The notes under the pieces are model-generated. The model had not been told where the DNA came from. It worked only from the letters and a program-made list of their open reading frames with translations, and ran no database searches. A stretch of 64,000 bases of DNA from Pteria penguin (lineage: Eukaryota; Mollusca; Bivalvia; Pterioida; Pteriidae): positions 14,574,001 through 14,638,000 of the forward strand of contig CM068582.1 of NCBI GenBank assembly GCA_035048485.1, read 5' to 3'. Below, piece by piece: positions 25,634 to 38,429 of the stretch. Each line of letters opens with the position of its first letter. The first letter of the stretch is position 1. The translations under genes were made by a program, and so were the position numbers.

Positions 25634-25743
25634 ACTAATAATCCCGGGACACAGGTGAAACCAAAATGTGCATATGATGTCTAAAGTAATTTGATGTGTA
25701 AATTATATTGAACATCTGGTCAATTGCTACAATATGTTTTATA

Positions 25744-25965
25744 TTATATTGATCGACTGATTGAATAATTATTGTTTTACGTCACTTCACGATTATTTCA
25801 CGTATATAATGACGGCATCTGCCTGATGCATTGCATACAAATTTAAACATCGGAATTTACTGTCTCATCCTAAAGACAGAACACCGGTGTGCCCAGGAAG
25901 GAAGTCGAACCCGGGATCTCTCGATCATGAGTCGAGCACCTTATCCACTAAACCACACCGGCTTT
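25744..25965 (-). mobile_element. family B SINE, reverse copy
   Basis: Read on the minus strand it begins 'AAGCCGGTGTGGTTTAGTGG' with B box near GGGTTCGACTTCC, then GGTGTTCTGTCTTTAGGATG, CAGGCAGATGCCGTC and a tail TGACGTAAAACAATAAT. The central part is shortened against the copy at 40,935. No clear target duplication. Confidence 0.75.
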
Positions 25966-26009
25966 ATGTTATAAGATATTAACATAGAATATAATATTTG
26001 TATGTAAAG

Positions 26010-26995
26010 AAAGATGATGGATAATTCCAAACCATAAATCCGAAAATCACGAAACCAGAGGACATATAAAACGAGTGAAAAATAACAAAATATGTCTACT
26101 AGAAGAGCATATGTGAATCCCTATGATGGAGTGAGATCAGGTGCCCGGGGAGAGTGAGCATCTTCTGCTTGCTAGCAACACCCGTCACATATATCCAGTA
26201 GAAAGAGTAAAATCGTGTAAATTCCATATATATTTATATATGGAAAATTCGAAGTAGGTAACCTTCTAGTATAGAAGGTGTCAAATCTGTGTAAAATGAT
26301 CGGAATTGGTCTCAGTCCAGAATATCGTTTAAAAGTCTGGATAACGAGATATCATATGAAGTAACAAGTCGCTTAGCCCTAAGAACAAAGTCATTGTAAA
26401 TAGATCACTTGCCGATCTTGTTAATGGCTGTCTTTTTGTCCGAGCTAACAACTCTTAGCGTTGATTTTCATAGTGACGTCATAATACGTGACATAAATTT
26501 ATTGTAACGCCATAACGAAAAACAACGCCAAAAGGTATTAGCTCGGACAAAAAGACAACACTTATGAAGATCGGCAAATGGTATATTGAGCATGATCTGG
26601 AATAACGTATAAACTGAGATATGAATATGCCGTATACGGGCGATACTGGAATGTTGCTACTTATGAAAGGGAAGTTTGTGATAGCAAAATTGAAATCGTC
26701 ACGTTTATCATATAGTGAGGTGTTCAGTTGACCATTATTGTTGAAAACTACATTATATCGAAATACGCAGTAGAATTACTACTTTCTGTGGTTTTTTTAC
26801 CTCCAGTTCACTTGAATATATGATGCTAAGGTAATCCGCTAATGAAGGATTATTAATTGAAAGCAAATCATCTACATATCTGTAAGTACAATTGAAGCCA
26901 ACAGTCAATTCTTTCATTGCGAAAGCAGACTGAATGAATTCAGCTTCGTATGAGTAAAGGAAGATTTAATAGACCTTTTTTCTGATTTTAAATGA
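26010..26995 (-). pseudogene. decayed reverse-transcriptase retroelement with nested MITE
   Basis: The minus-strand translation from about 26,985 downward shows reverse-transcriptase sequence: YEAEFIQSAFAMKEL, then YRYVDDLLSINNPSLADYL with the catalytic YVDD box. After frame breaks come YDKRDDFNFAITNFPF and SPVYGIFISQFIRYSRSC. The reading resumes beyond an inserted MITE (26,407-26,580) as YNDFVLRAKRLV and SLSRLLNDIL. The 3' tail has KMLTLPGHLIS at about 26,150. Stops and frameshifts show it is dead. The same tail occurs at many other places in the window. I recall this RT family as common in bivalve and amphioxus genomes but do not assign its clade. Confidence 0.8.
26407..26580. mobile_element. 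MITE with ~55-bp terminal inverted repeats
   Basis: The left end 'CTTGCCGATCTTGTTAATGG' then 'CTGTCTTTTTGTCCGAGCTA' is mirrored by the reverse complement of the right end, 'TTTGCCGATCTTCATAAGTG' then 'TTGTCTTTTTGTCCGAGCTA'. Similarity extends to GGCGTTG/AGCGTTG. The core holds TGACGTCA. It splits the retroelement reading frame between the SIY and NDFVLR segments, so it inserted after the retroelement. Confidence 0.85.
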
Positions 26996-27007
26996 TGTAG
27001 GAGGTCT

Positions 27008-27123
27008 AATACCGGTCAAACCAAATTTAGCCGGAATCTTCATTATAACGTTAATGCTTGGATTGTGACGTCACAGTAGTATGACGCAAATCTATGCGGC
27101 AAAACTTCACTTGTCCGGTATTG
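27008..27123. mobile_element. short MITE-like inverted-repeat element
   Basis: 'AATACCGGTCAAACCAAATT' at 27,009 is matched by 'AATACCGGACAAGTGAAGTT' on the opposite strand from 27,118, both running into TTAGCCG/TTGCCG. The centre carries GTGACGTCAC. No coding capacity. Confidence 0.6.
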
Positions 27124-27124
27124 C

Positions 27125-29265
27125 CACTTACACCATGTACAGTTGGTAAAAAGTCTATTTCCGTGCTGGATTATTGGAAATTACACTTACAAGATTTGTC
27201 ATTACTACACTTTGTATTGACGGTTTGTTTGTTGGCGACCATGACCTAGATATTTATAGTAAGTCTTAAACTAATTTATCTGACAACCGTATTACTCTGA
27301 AAATAAAATCGTCAAAATCTTCGGTAATTATAGAAAAAAACGTCGACAACAAATTTCAAATTACGCTAACGGACAAGGAAAGTTGACTTTATTCAGTTTG
27401 GAAAAGACCAGAAATTTTTAGATAATGTAAAATCATTTAATGAATTGTTTTGCTTATGGCCAGTATTTCTTTTATTGTCTCACCACCAATAAAAGGTCAA
27501 CGTCTCTAGTAAACTTACTTATGAATCGTTTAAAATGCCAATATCAGGAATCGAATTTCATAAAGTCGGGAAGTCTTCGGTGAGATTTAATATTATACAA
27601 TAGCCTACTTACCACCGGAATTCAACAAGTGTATTATTAAATACTAATAATTGGTTAGGTATTTTTAGAATCCTTTCTATTTTATGTTAAAGGAGGAATG
27701 AAAATCACGTGATTATAATTGATTGTCTTTCTTTTCAGTCCTTAGGTTACATTTTGTCATAGAATGTCGTTCGTGAATCGTTGTGTAATGCGAAAGCTTT
27801 TTTCATGCTGTATGAATGATTGATTGCTCTTGTTGATTATCTGAGAGAAGCTATCTTAATTAGACAATTAGCCTGATTATTTATTCACTACATTGGTGCT
27901 CACCATGGTACGTGTTTGTGATTGTCATGAGTTACTTTTCTGATTTATACAGATATTTATAAAATTCTTCTCAAGTTTTTGTTATAGAAAAGATTAAGCA
28001 ATTGCACTCCATGTGGTCTACATATGAAGAGAAGAATAAATCTGCAAAACTTTCATCTACCTTATTTTTTTACCTTACTAAGTTACTTGTTTAAATTTCA
28101 CATTCATCTGCTCTTCTATAGCGACTTACGATCCTTTTCTTAAATTTGTGTTTTACAATTGGACTTTACTGATACTCTTTAGTTCGTTAATTAAGCATTT
28201 TATTGCCAAAATGTAATAGAAGAAGTACTATTGTTTAATTTTTAAACCGATTAATATTGTTTTACCATTCTCAAAAAGGCAGTGATGATTGTCGGAAGAA
28301 ACATTACTCGCTGTAAGCCTTGAAATTGATCTATTCCACTCACGGCAGGCAGTGGTAATAGGTCAAAGTTTCGAGGGCAATTTGTAGCTCCCACAGTCAC
28401 TGCTACCCAAATGTAAAACGTCATAACTATTTATATTTTGTGATAGTGTATGGTCGTGGGAATTAAGACAAATACCGCACAAGAGGTCTTATCACCACAC
28501 TATCGCCAACGGCATAATGAAACTAAAATGTCATCCCTCTCGAAGAACTATTCTAAGAACTTCACACTGTTGAGGCAGTAAGTAGTATGTTCAATAAAAT
28601 CAATAATAAGTATCCATTCAGCAGTAGAAGTGCACTATTGCCCAATTAGTTTGTGATAATACATCTTTATATATCTACACTTGGCATCGACAATGGGAAG
28701 AAAAGCAGACAATGATATATACAAGTAATGACATAGCACGATTATTCAAGAATGGTTTATCTTCGTTTGTATGCAATTATAAATACAACCTACACTACCA
28801 ATAAAGTAAAACTAATGCATTTGCTAAAGAATATGTCCCCTTAGGTGTTAAGAAAACACGAATTCGATGCCGTAAGTGTATTCACCTAAAGATAAGCCAG
28901 AAAAAGATACCACAACTAAAGATATCCGTTGACAATACATGAAAAACATTTTTTGAATTCCGATAAAATGGGTATGGGATTCTCAGAATACACGCAAAGT
29001 TAATACAAAAAACTTCAAATACATTAAAATGATTCATGGTTGATGTGGCTGTCGAAAAAGTAGCCGCAGGTGGTGTCCCTATTTTGTTAATAACACCACA
29101 TTTGCTTATGTTGCGTAAATTTGCAATTTCGATAACGAATCTTCGTGGAAGATTCATTGCATTCCAGCATCCAATAGAACTAATATCATAAATACATAAT
29201 ACACACATTAGGCAAATTGCCGGCAATATTACTTGACCTTCTATCTGTAGCTAGAAAGCTGTACA
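27125..29265. other. non-coding stretch
   Basis: No supported gene. The 114-codon minus-strand frame at 28,882-29,226 has no recognised domain or splice support, and its far end abuts a repeat end at 29,270. Confidence 0.3.
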
Positions 29266-29269
29266 CGGT

Positions 29270-29330
29270 TATTTTTACAGCTTGTGTCAAATTTGTCGAT
29301 TAATTTATATGTAGTCTGAATCATCCACGC
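29270..29330. repeat. single end of the 9.6-kb MITE family
   Basis: 'CAGCTTGTGTCAAATTTGTC' followed by 'TATATGTAGTCTGAATCATC' matches both ends of the element at 9,586-9,746 at roughly 70-75 percent by eye. The partner end was not found. Confidence 0.45.
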
Positions 29331-29989
29331 GTTTAAATAATTGTGGACAAAATCACCATGATGGGCATAATTACCATAGCGATAATGATTTACATTAAAT
29401 ACTAATATCCTTTCATGACCACGTCCATGTTTCTCATTGAATATTTAATTTGATTTCTTTAAATGATATTCTAATTTACAATACTAAAATTGGACCTGAA
29501 AAATTAAAAAAAAACCATGGGGTTACAACTTTGGTTGGATCAGAACTTCTCCTTCGCTGCATTTACTGAATATTGAAACTCCTGATAATCCAATTTTACT
29601 TTGAGTAACACCGAAAATATCTAACCTTTTCAATGAAAACACTACCAAGTTCAGAAGTCCGAACTAGAAATTTCGACCACTCTAAAATTGTCCGAAGCGT
29701 GGTTATGGATGGCATTTAAATACATGCATTTGACTCGTAGTTCAAAAACGCGACATATATATTCGTTACACACGAGTGTGAGAATGTGTCTTTAACACGT
29801 CACATAGTGGAGTCAAACATTACGTAGGTGTGTGTAGTGTTTGTGTATATAAGGGGGTGTGTGTTGAAATATTTATCCAGAGAATTAGTTGTTATCCCTG
29901 TAACCATCATCATCTGGTTTCCGTAACAGTAAAAGAACTAGGGAATATTATACAATTATTATAACAGAGTTCCATCAGCAACACTTTTT

Positions 29990-30310
29990 GTAAATGTATC
30001 GGTGGTCTATTTTCATTTGACTTTCAATAAATTTACTTATTAACCACACCAACTGGATGACGTTTGTTACTTCAACTGACCGTTCTAAGTCGGTATCGTA
30101 ACCGCAGCACAATCGAATACTTTTGTAATGTTTTTCAGTGTATATTCATTCTACTATTATCATGTTTTGTGTACATGTCATTGGTGATTTTTTGTCATAC
30201 AGCTTTGTCAGATGCCTCCGGTTTTCTCTTTTATTGTAATTTGTATGATTATACATATATGAGTTATACACTTGTGTTACACGGCCATTGTAAAATAAAT
30301 CAGATCATGC
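29990..30310 (+). repeat. dispersed repeat family D, copy 1
   Basis: It shares, in order, 'TTAACCACACCAA', 'TGACCGTTCTAAGTCGGTA', 'ATTCTACTATTATCATG', 'TGTCATACAGC' and 'GTCAGATGCCTCCGG' with copies at 32,235 and 45,100. The first ~230 bp are conserved. No coding frame is shared, and the family is not identified. Confidence 0.65.
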
Positions 30311-30319
30311 ACTAAGATT

Positions 30320-32230
30320 CATTTCACAAATAAAATGAATATTTCTTTACATTTCCAAATGAATATGAAATTATACATTAGCTTGTATTACGTTACAAAA
30401 TTACCATCTTGAAGAACATTCATTGCATACAGTTTTATGCAGCTGATTGATGATCGAGTTTACACTGCATATTATTATGCAATAATTCGTTTATCACTTT
30501 CCAGTAATTGAAATTAAGGAATTTTAATGCAAGTTTACTCAAACTTGGCAAGACAAAATAGGTTCACACATTTCACAAAACAGAATCATCGTCAATAATG
30601 GCATGATGGACATGAGATGAACACTCTGCACTTCAGTGGTTTTGTAAATGCAATGTGTATTGATTGAATGAAATCTATTCTTATCCTTTATTCAAACAGC
30701 GTTAACGACAACCTTAATGATCAACATACGTACAACGATAAAACCAATTTATACAGTAAGGTACATAGAATTATATACTTTGTAACTCTGTGTATTATTG
30801 CAAATACATCTTCTCCAAAAACGATTATTTATCTCTTTTTCATTCTTAGTTTAAATGATTGTGTCAACGAAAATTTTCACACATTATCAGTAGCAGTATG
30901 TTAAACGAAGTAAAACAAAGAAATAAAAGTATAACGGTGTCTTGACATGTTGACCCCGGGAAGGAGTTTATTTGTACCCCAATCAAATGATATTTTTTAC
31001 TGATTCATTATTTAATGATTAATAGATAATTAGTGGTAAATATAAAAATTAAAAATAATATTATTGTAAAGGAAATAAATCATCCCAATTATTCTTACAC
31101 ACCCCTTAGAAATATTTTGAATCAAGTGTCTCTTGATTGATTGTCTTTTCCGAGCGAAGAAGTTTTGGGGTTCGAAGTTTTGCAGAGCTCTTTTCGTTGC
31201 AAGGTATATTTCGCGCCCAAGGTGGATGAAATTATGGGTCGGAACTCATGTCTATATGCTAATTTGTATGTATTATGAACATCAAATAAATTTAGAAATT
31301 AACAGGTGTCGAACCAGCATGAACAGTTTGACGGGAGTGTTAACATATGCCTCAAGCGATACTTGGACTAAACGTTTTGCATATTTTCACGCTGCTTAAA
31401 CATTCTTTATGTATAGCCGTTACTGAAAATGTCCAGAAAAGGGATGTCTGATTTCGAATCCCATCGTTGTTTCGCTATTGCTATTTCGGATGAGACAGGA
31501 AAGGCAAAATTCCCATGGCATGTGAGTGCTCCTTCACGTTTTTGAATGTGTTCATTTCATAGGTCTAAATTTCTTTGCAGTGCATCAGGAATATGACTTC
31601 TTCATATAGATATGACATAATCTTGGTGTAACGTAGCACAAACAAAAATTTAACAAATAATCACACAGCTGAGTCAAACATTGTTATGCCAACAAAGCAA
31701 CCAAACAACGCTCTCCCTCATTTTCTGTCTCCTTGTTTTATTTGATATTAAAGGGAGATGTATCCCTCCTTCTATCCTGCTTTGAATACGGAGAAGAAGC
31801 TGAAAAAAGCAATATTTATATTTTTTGTGAAAACGTTTACATAGTTTATATATTTTCTTCATAACAAAATGTGAGATAAAAACATCATGGCAGTTTTAAA
31901 ACAAACAACGTCAGTACTGGATCCAGTGTCTCTAGTGGCGAAATAGTATTATATGACCGAGAATTGTCGTAAACACAGGGTATGGGTTAAAATGCAGTTT
32001 TACTGTAAAGAGGAAGGGGAACCTAATGTGTGATTCTCCAAATGTTATATACTATACGCAAAATGACAGGCAGGGAAGGGGATGGTGGTGAACAACCTTG
32101 GCCTTTTGGAAAAAGAACATTTGCTTTCTATCATGAATAAACCCTCTATCATTCATGTAGAAAGCAATTAAAAATATAGGAGAAGGTAACTCAAAGGTAA
32201 ATATTATTTCTCTAGGCTCTCAAGGTGGGG
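30320..32230. other. non-coding stretch
   Basis: No supported gene. An 88-codon plus-strand frame at 31,133-31,399 shows no recognised domain. Around 31,470-31,640 there is a faint family B SINE body (TTCGGATGAGACAGGAAAGG, CAGTGCATCAGGAATATGAC). Confidence 0.3.
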
Positions 32231-32234
32231 CCCG

Positions 32235-32460
32235 TAAACCGGTTAACCACACCAAATGGGTACCGTCTGTTATTTTAATTGACCGTCCTAAGTCGGTACT
32301 GTATCTGCAGTTCAATAGAATATTTTTGTAGTTTCGTTTTCTTTGTTTATTTTACTATCATCATGCTTTTTGTGCATGCCGCTGGTAACTTATGTCATAC
32401 AGCCTGGTCAGAGGTCTTCTGTCTTTCTTTTCACAGTACAGGCGTGGATCCAGAAACTTT
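32235..32460 (+). repeat. dispersed repeat family D, copy 2
   Basis: Starts 'GGTTAACCACACCAAATGGG', continues 'TGACCGTCCTAAGTCGGTAC' and 'ATGTCATACAGCCTGGTCAG', matching copy 1 at 29,990. Confidence 0.65.
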
Positions 32461-34065
32461 TTAGAGAAGAAATCCTTCACAGACAACTTTATTTCGTTAA
32501 GTGATATGTTACCTTGTAATAAAGCACGGGGAGTACGCAAAAAAAAAAGACGCGGTATGAAGAGTATTCCATATGTAGAGAATCATATGCTATTTGGGGT
32601 ATGTGTGCAATAAACTTAAATTCACCTAGGGAAACGAGAGATTTGTAATACGTATCCGTATGCAATATAATATGAACCGTTCGGAATCAAATCACGTGCC
32701 TTACAGTTCTCACTGCCGGTGTTTGCTCGGTTCTTCAGGTTAATTGATGCTATGCATCAGTATTTAAAATTCAACGTCACACCTTTTGTTCCATACAAAA
32801 TTCTTGGCGCTGATTGACTGGTAATAGCAAGGTGAAGAGACGTATATATGTTATTCAACCACATTGGTTCAGGACTTGAATGACACTTGAGGAGTTCAGT
32901 TGAGGTTGAACTGAATCGGGCCAAAAACACGTGACTTGACATGGGGCTTAAGTGTCAAGAATATGAAAGTTTCATTAATAGTAATATGAATGTATGAATA
33001 TATGTATGAAATGGTATTCAAATCTAATGTTTTATGTGGATTACTGCACACTCCATTACGCTGTATATTGTTTAACAAGGTTGAATTAAGGCTTTTATAA
33101 AGGCTTTATTATATTCATTGATGTGGAGCATCCCTCAAAACACCTCTCATTTCCTCATTAATTAGTGTCATATTTATTGTTTTTGATAAGGTTAGAATGT
33201 AAATACATTTGCAAAATATCGACATGAAACAGGCATAAACGTAATACATATAAAGATATGTAAAATATAAAATATGTTGAATTGCATTGACATTTTGTAT
33301 CGTAGTGAGACTCGATGGAAATTGAATGGTCATATACTATATACAAATCTGGACTCTAACACATATAACTTGTCATAGACATTTCTTAGTCATATATCTA
33401 AACCAAAGCATCTTTCCTCTTCACTCATTGGCAGCAAAGGCACATTAGTTTCTCTACTGAAGATATATTTCCTCCTTAATGTATAGATAACTAAACTATC
33501 TCTGGCTTATTTTGGACACAAATACAATTTACACACGTGGTATCAAAGATTCTTCGATGAGATCCCTAGATGATCTTTGTTCTTGTAATAGGGGGTAATT
33601 TATTCTCGTATATTATAGATGTTAGGTGTCACATAGCACTCAAGAAGATTGGACCTCAGACGTAAATTTTCACTGCCTTGACAAATTGATCATAGCTATT
33701 CAATCAGACATTCATTCATACGATGTGTTACCCCGCGCGATTATTTACAGTTCAATATACAGTGTCTGTAATTATTGATAGATTCGTGATAATGCAAGGT
33801 CATCGTGATAATGTATTTAAGTTGAACCAAACCGGAGAATACTTGGAAAGATATATTGAAAATTCTCCACGATGAATTGTTTTGAAATATTAAACGTGGT
33901 TCAGAGTTTATCAAAACAATTTTTAAAAAATTCCTTAATATATAGTAAATTTCATAGAACTGTCACTTTTCGGTATTTGCCATTTCTATAATCAGGAAAA
34001 TGTAGTGCGTTCCTGCCGTCAATGTATTTGCACAAATTAAAATTGATTATGAAACTTAATTAAAA

Positions 34066-34206
34066 TCAACCTTTCCAAACCAATGTCAGAAATAATCTAC
34101 CAGATGTAGACAAAGCGAAACGTAAAGACAATAATAGGGATGTCATCATTCTAGCAATAAGCTGGTATTTAGCTAGAAAATCTTCTAAGCGAATATCGGA
34201 AAACTG
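34066..34206 (-). CDS. possible exon of an unrecognised minus-strand gene
   Basis: The acceptor is excellent (TTTCTTATCTTTATTACAG, AG at 34,208-34,207). It is followed by 46 open codons: QFSDIRLEDFLAKYQLIARM, then a leucine-rich segment ending TLVWKG and TGA. It could be the last exon of the gene at 35,431-36,599: a donor there after CTG at 35,581 (GTTAAG) is in phase 0 and would keep frame. That donor is weak and the link is speculative. No family is recognised, and the frame length alone is not significant. Confidence 0.25.
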   Translation of the reverse strand, partial: QFSDIRLEDFLAKYQLIARMMTSLLLSLRFALSTSGRLFLTLVWKG

Positions 34207-35430
34207 CTGTAATAAAGATAAGAAATTACTCGTACATACAATTTTGTCATGCACTTAAATCATTTTAAAAATAGCAAGGCATCAAATGAACTTTTGATGC
34301 ACTTTGCAATATATCATAAATATTTTTCAGGCCGTAGAAAAAAAAAATGATATAATGCATAAGAATACTTTTTTTCTGAAAAGACATTTTCATTTGATGT
34401 GTGTAAGGGTTATAAAGATAGAATTAAAACAAAATGATGAAGAAATCAGTATCAAAATAAGAAGTGTAAGGCTAATGCAGGGAAATATGTAACATACTAA
34501 TTGATCACATAAGTTTTATTTAGAAAGAAAATTTATAGCTGAAGCCGTTCAATATAAAACCATAGCCACTTGATATTTAAATCAACCGCACACCTTATAT
34601 AAAATTTGGAGTATTCTTTTTGATACATAACCTCCAAAAATATTTATGAAATTGAAAAGGTGCATCTGGTTAACAAATCAGTAATTATGTCATTGTTCTC
34701 TTGTAAATTTGATCCCACAAGGTATTGGATATGGGAAGATTTATTACCTTAAACATAATTTAATGATTTTTTTCAAAATAAAATTCAGAAAATCATTCCC
34801 AACAACTGTTTTTTCTAAACCGAGTGATGACTGATTTACACACAATGCTATCTAAACATTCGCTTAAAAGTAATGGACGAAACCAAGCCGGCGTGAATTT
34901 TTGGGGCTGAATATTTCAAGTACTGTTTCATCTTTTCATTATACAGAATCCTTTCACACTTGAATTGTTATTTTATGAAAACTATTGAAACGTCAACCAC
35001 AACCATGGAAATCAATGTAAATTACCGGAAATAAATAGAAATTGTATCACGTCACAATGGTTTGACGTTATATTTCCGCTGATATGGAAAATACTCTACA
35101 TATTGACAATTCAAATTAAAAATGATGTTGCAAACACGTTCATACAAGGTAATAAATATGGAGTATGAAGTTGTACAGTTATTGAAAGGTATTTTATAAA
35201 ATATCAATATTTTAAAATATACATCTTGAAAGTAAGTCCTATTATTTAAATCTTAGATTTGGGGGCAAGAAATGTCAACCAAATGACAGTCAGTGCTATA
35301 CGAATAAGTGATACAATTTCAATCCCCAGTCGATATTTCTGGTTGCTTACAATCTTGTCATTGAAAAAAGCCGGTTTTTCTTTATGTTTCTTCTATTTTT
35401 CAATTCTAACAATAAACAATTAATAATGTG

Positions 35431-35719
35431 TTATTCTTGATTTAGAGTACTACTACAGTAAGGTACAGCACAATATAATTTTAATGAAATCTTTAACATT
35501 ATTATGTGTTTGTTAATACAAAAAATTCCATAGTTCCTCTGGCAAGAGATCATCGTTTCTATTTCGATAATTTTCTTAACCAGCTTTTCACACTGCTGGA
35601 ATTTTCTTCTGTTATCGTTCTTGAGCATGGCTATTATTCTTATGGCGTTAATCTTAATGGCTCGTAGGAGCACACATTGACCCTTCACGTCAGCTGCAAT
35701 TTTCTTTACGTATATTAAC
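35431..35719 (-). CDS. candidate gene of unknown function, exon 3
   Basis: After TTTCTTCTATAG (AG at 35,721-35,720) the exon supplies the third base of a split codon and stays open for 95 codons to TAA at 35,431. The product is charged and probably helical, e.g. KGQCVLLRAIKINAIRIIAM and RRKFQQCEKLVKKIIEIETM, with several cysteines. Splice phase matches exon 2. The 3' boundary is uncertain: the frame may simply end at the TAA, or splice out at CTG|GTTAAG (35,581). No AATAAA follows closely. I do not recognise the protein. Confidence 0.35.
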
Positions 35720-35925
35720 CTATAGAAGAAACATCATCACTGTCTCTGCGAGGTTATCTCAAATTAACAAATTTTGGTCAGTAAGATAAAGAAGAAAACC
35801 TATACATGTAGCTGTCTCACAGTTGATAAATTGAAAGGTCCCCTACATGTACATAAATAACCAGAATGCTGTCATAATACGTATGTTTCTTACAAAAATA
35901 TGAAACAATAAAATTGATGGATTAC

Positions 35926-36058
35926 AAATATTTTTCTATTTCCTCGATTTCGTGCTTGTCCTTGGATGGTCTGAACTCTCTGGCACAATGGATGTCCGTC
36001 ATTTTGCAAGGTAATACAAGCAGCTTAAGGCAAATCTTATACAATGTAGTTCTGCAGT
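35926..36058 (-). CDS. candidate gene of unknown function, exon 2
   Basis: Acceptor: a long pyrimidine tract then TTTACATCCAG (AG at 36,060-36,059). The exon opens in phase 1 and closes at TATTT|GTAAT in phase 2, which fits exon 3. Translation: CRTTLYKICLKLLVLPCKM then TDIHCAREFRPSKDKHEIEE, rich in cysteine and charged residues. The pyrimidine tract is an A-run on the plus strand, which could also be a retroposon tail. If so, the exon call fails. Confidence 0.35.
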
Positions 36059-36496
36059 CTGGATGTAAACCAAAAAAAAAAAAAAAAAGGAAAAAAACCG
36101 AAATACAAAAGAAACTGAAATGTATGGAAACTAGGAATCAGATTAAGTGTTCGAAACGAATAAGCGCCTCCTGTTTAGCAAGCCACACTCCTCATTTATC
36201 TTCTATAAAGAGCAATATACACAGATGATAATACAATACAACTACACGTTTATGAAAAGTGACATATCGGAAAATTGAAATTAAGAAGTTTTAACGTGAT
36301 TAAAGTGAAGATATTGTTGAGCACAAATAAGACATCACTTTAGGAGAGTGACTTTAGGTTTTTCCCTTTGTAGTTTGAGTCCTATTGGGACATGTAAAGT
36401 TTTATACTACACAAAATTACAAGTCTGATATCGTACAGCATTTCTTTACTTAGTGTATCGTAATTTTTAGTTTATGTATGGTATGACATCAATTAC

Positions 36497-36599
36497 TTTC
36501 GTATTTTACATAAATATCAATGTCGTGTCCCTTTCGAACTCCAGTTACATGTAGTTTTACGTGCACTCTATCGATTAGCATAACGTTTTCGTGATCCAT
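36497..36599 (-). CDS. candidate gene of unknown function, exon 1
   Basis: The ATG at 36,599 (context AAAACATGG) starts MDHENVMLIDRVHVKLHVTG and ends GAAA|GTAATT in phase 1, matching exon 2. Joined, exons 1-3 give a soluble protein of about 170 residues with no signal peptide and no domain I can name. The consecutive phase agreement (1, then 2) is the main support. The donor sites are imperfect. Confidence 0.3.
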
Positions 36600-38429
36600 G
36601 TTTTTTTTTATGGTTTTAGTTCCTGGTGTTGATCTACTGCGTATAAGTCCCATGTGTAAAGCATGTCATTTGTCAAACTACATTACACAAGAGATATTAT
36701 GATTGGTGCCGTGTTGTAAACATGACTAGACATGCGAACCTCTAGTGGGTTTAATATACATTTATCATCAAAATAACTTTTAATTTTTCTGTTTTAGTTT
36801 GAACACTACTGTAAATAACTTGATAAAATTTCGCACAGCTTAAACTTTTCAAATGTATATTTAACGCATTGTCCCCAAGGGTTATTGTATAAATATTTCT
36901 AAACATCTTAAAATTTATTTATATATCAAAGATTTCTTATGTTTGATTACGAAATAGTATTCACCGATCGGTTGTCATTCTGTTGACCACGTTTACCTAT
37001 TTAATCCTGTAAGAAGTTACTTTGCTGCATTTAAACAATCTTTTAGGTAGGTACGAACGTCATTTTAAAATGTATAGGAAAACGGTGTGCTTAACATTAT
37101 AAAATCTAGTACATCCTGTGTACCTTTACAGCTGGGTAAATGGTATATTTGTATGAGGAGGAAAACTACCCATCGTCACATTATGTCCGTACAAGAGCTG
37201 CATCACATTCGAATATGTTGATGTCTTTATGTGCTTTGTGTGCCTTGCATGTCCCTGTCGACATTCCTCGTATAGCTTAGTCAGATATCGTATTCCTTTT
37301 CTATTATTTAAATGATTTTAGTAAAGTTATTAAATATCATAATGTAGCAAGAGAATGGAAACTATATGCATTTTTTCTTTGCGTTTTCTGCCTCCATTTT
37401 GACGGTCAGGTTGATTGGACAAAAACGCGACAATCATACGATGTTGCATTCTGGTCGACTTCTATCCTAATATGTCGGGCGTAATAACGCAAAAGATGCA
37501 ATACAAATGCGTTTTAGAACTCATAACTTATATTAAACTGTAAAGTAAAAATTAAATGTAATGTCATGAATCTTTTTCCTGTCTGCTTTATGACTGTGGT
37601 AACCATGCTATACACGATGCAAGTTTATTCTAATAATTAATGCCGGATATGTCAAACAACGTTATTTCTATTTGTTCTTATTCTACAATAAAATCTACTC
37701 ATAAATGCTAACATAATTTGTATTTTATTTTCTGGAAACGCCAAAGACCTTCATATAAATACAAAGATTTGTTTTTGTACATTGTTTAATTTTCAGTCCT
37801 AAAACACACATTTTATTACATGTAATAATAAAATAATGATTCAATATGATAGAAATTTAATTATCGTGTGTGTGTTAGACATAAATTTAATAGATGTCTA
37901 GATGTTTTACTGAGCATGAATATCCGCTTGATGTTATGATCATTATAGCAGGGATTTGACCGATCAGTATGTAAAAATTCAGTCAAATTATAAGGAAATG
38001 TTGTGGTTGCGAAATAAAACTTTCGACAAATCTTTAGGTAGAAAAGTCTCTAAAAATCGACAGATTTCGTCAGACAGCAGTAACACTGTTTCGACCCTAA
38101 TTGTGTAACATTAATGTTTATTGCATTAGGCACATTATATAGACACTAGTAAAATATATTATGAACAAAGAAATTACAACAACAAACCAAACACAAAATT
38201 AATATAATGATAATAAAGAAAGAAAGAAAGAATACATACAAACTCTTTCCTACAAATATTTAAACCAATGCACTTAGATTGTGCTTATCTCTAGAGCACG
38301 TAGCATCTGTCATGACCACAAGACGGCTGCCATTTTAATGTGTTTAACTAGCAAGTAAAATACGAAAATAACTGGTGTCACGTGACAATGGCACTAACCA
38401 CAGTAGACATTCACGGACAACTTGAATTT

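Noticed and set aside
28882..29226. 114-codon minus-strand frame
   Set aside because: No recognised motif; adjoins a repeat end at 29,270. Random or repeat-derived.
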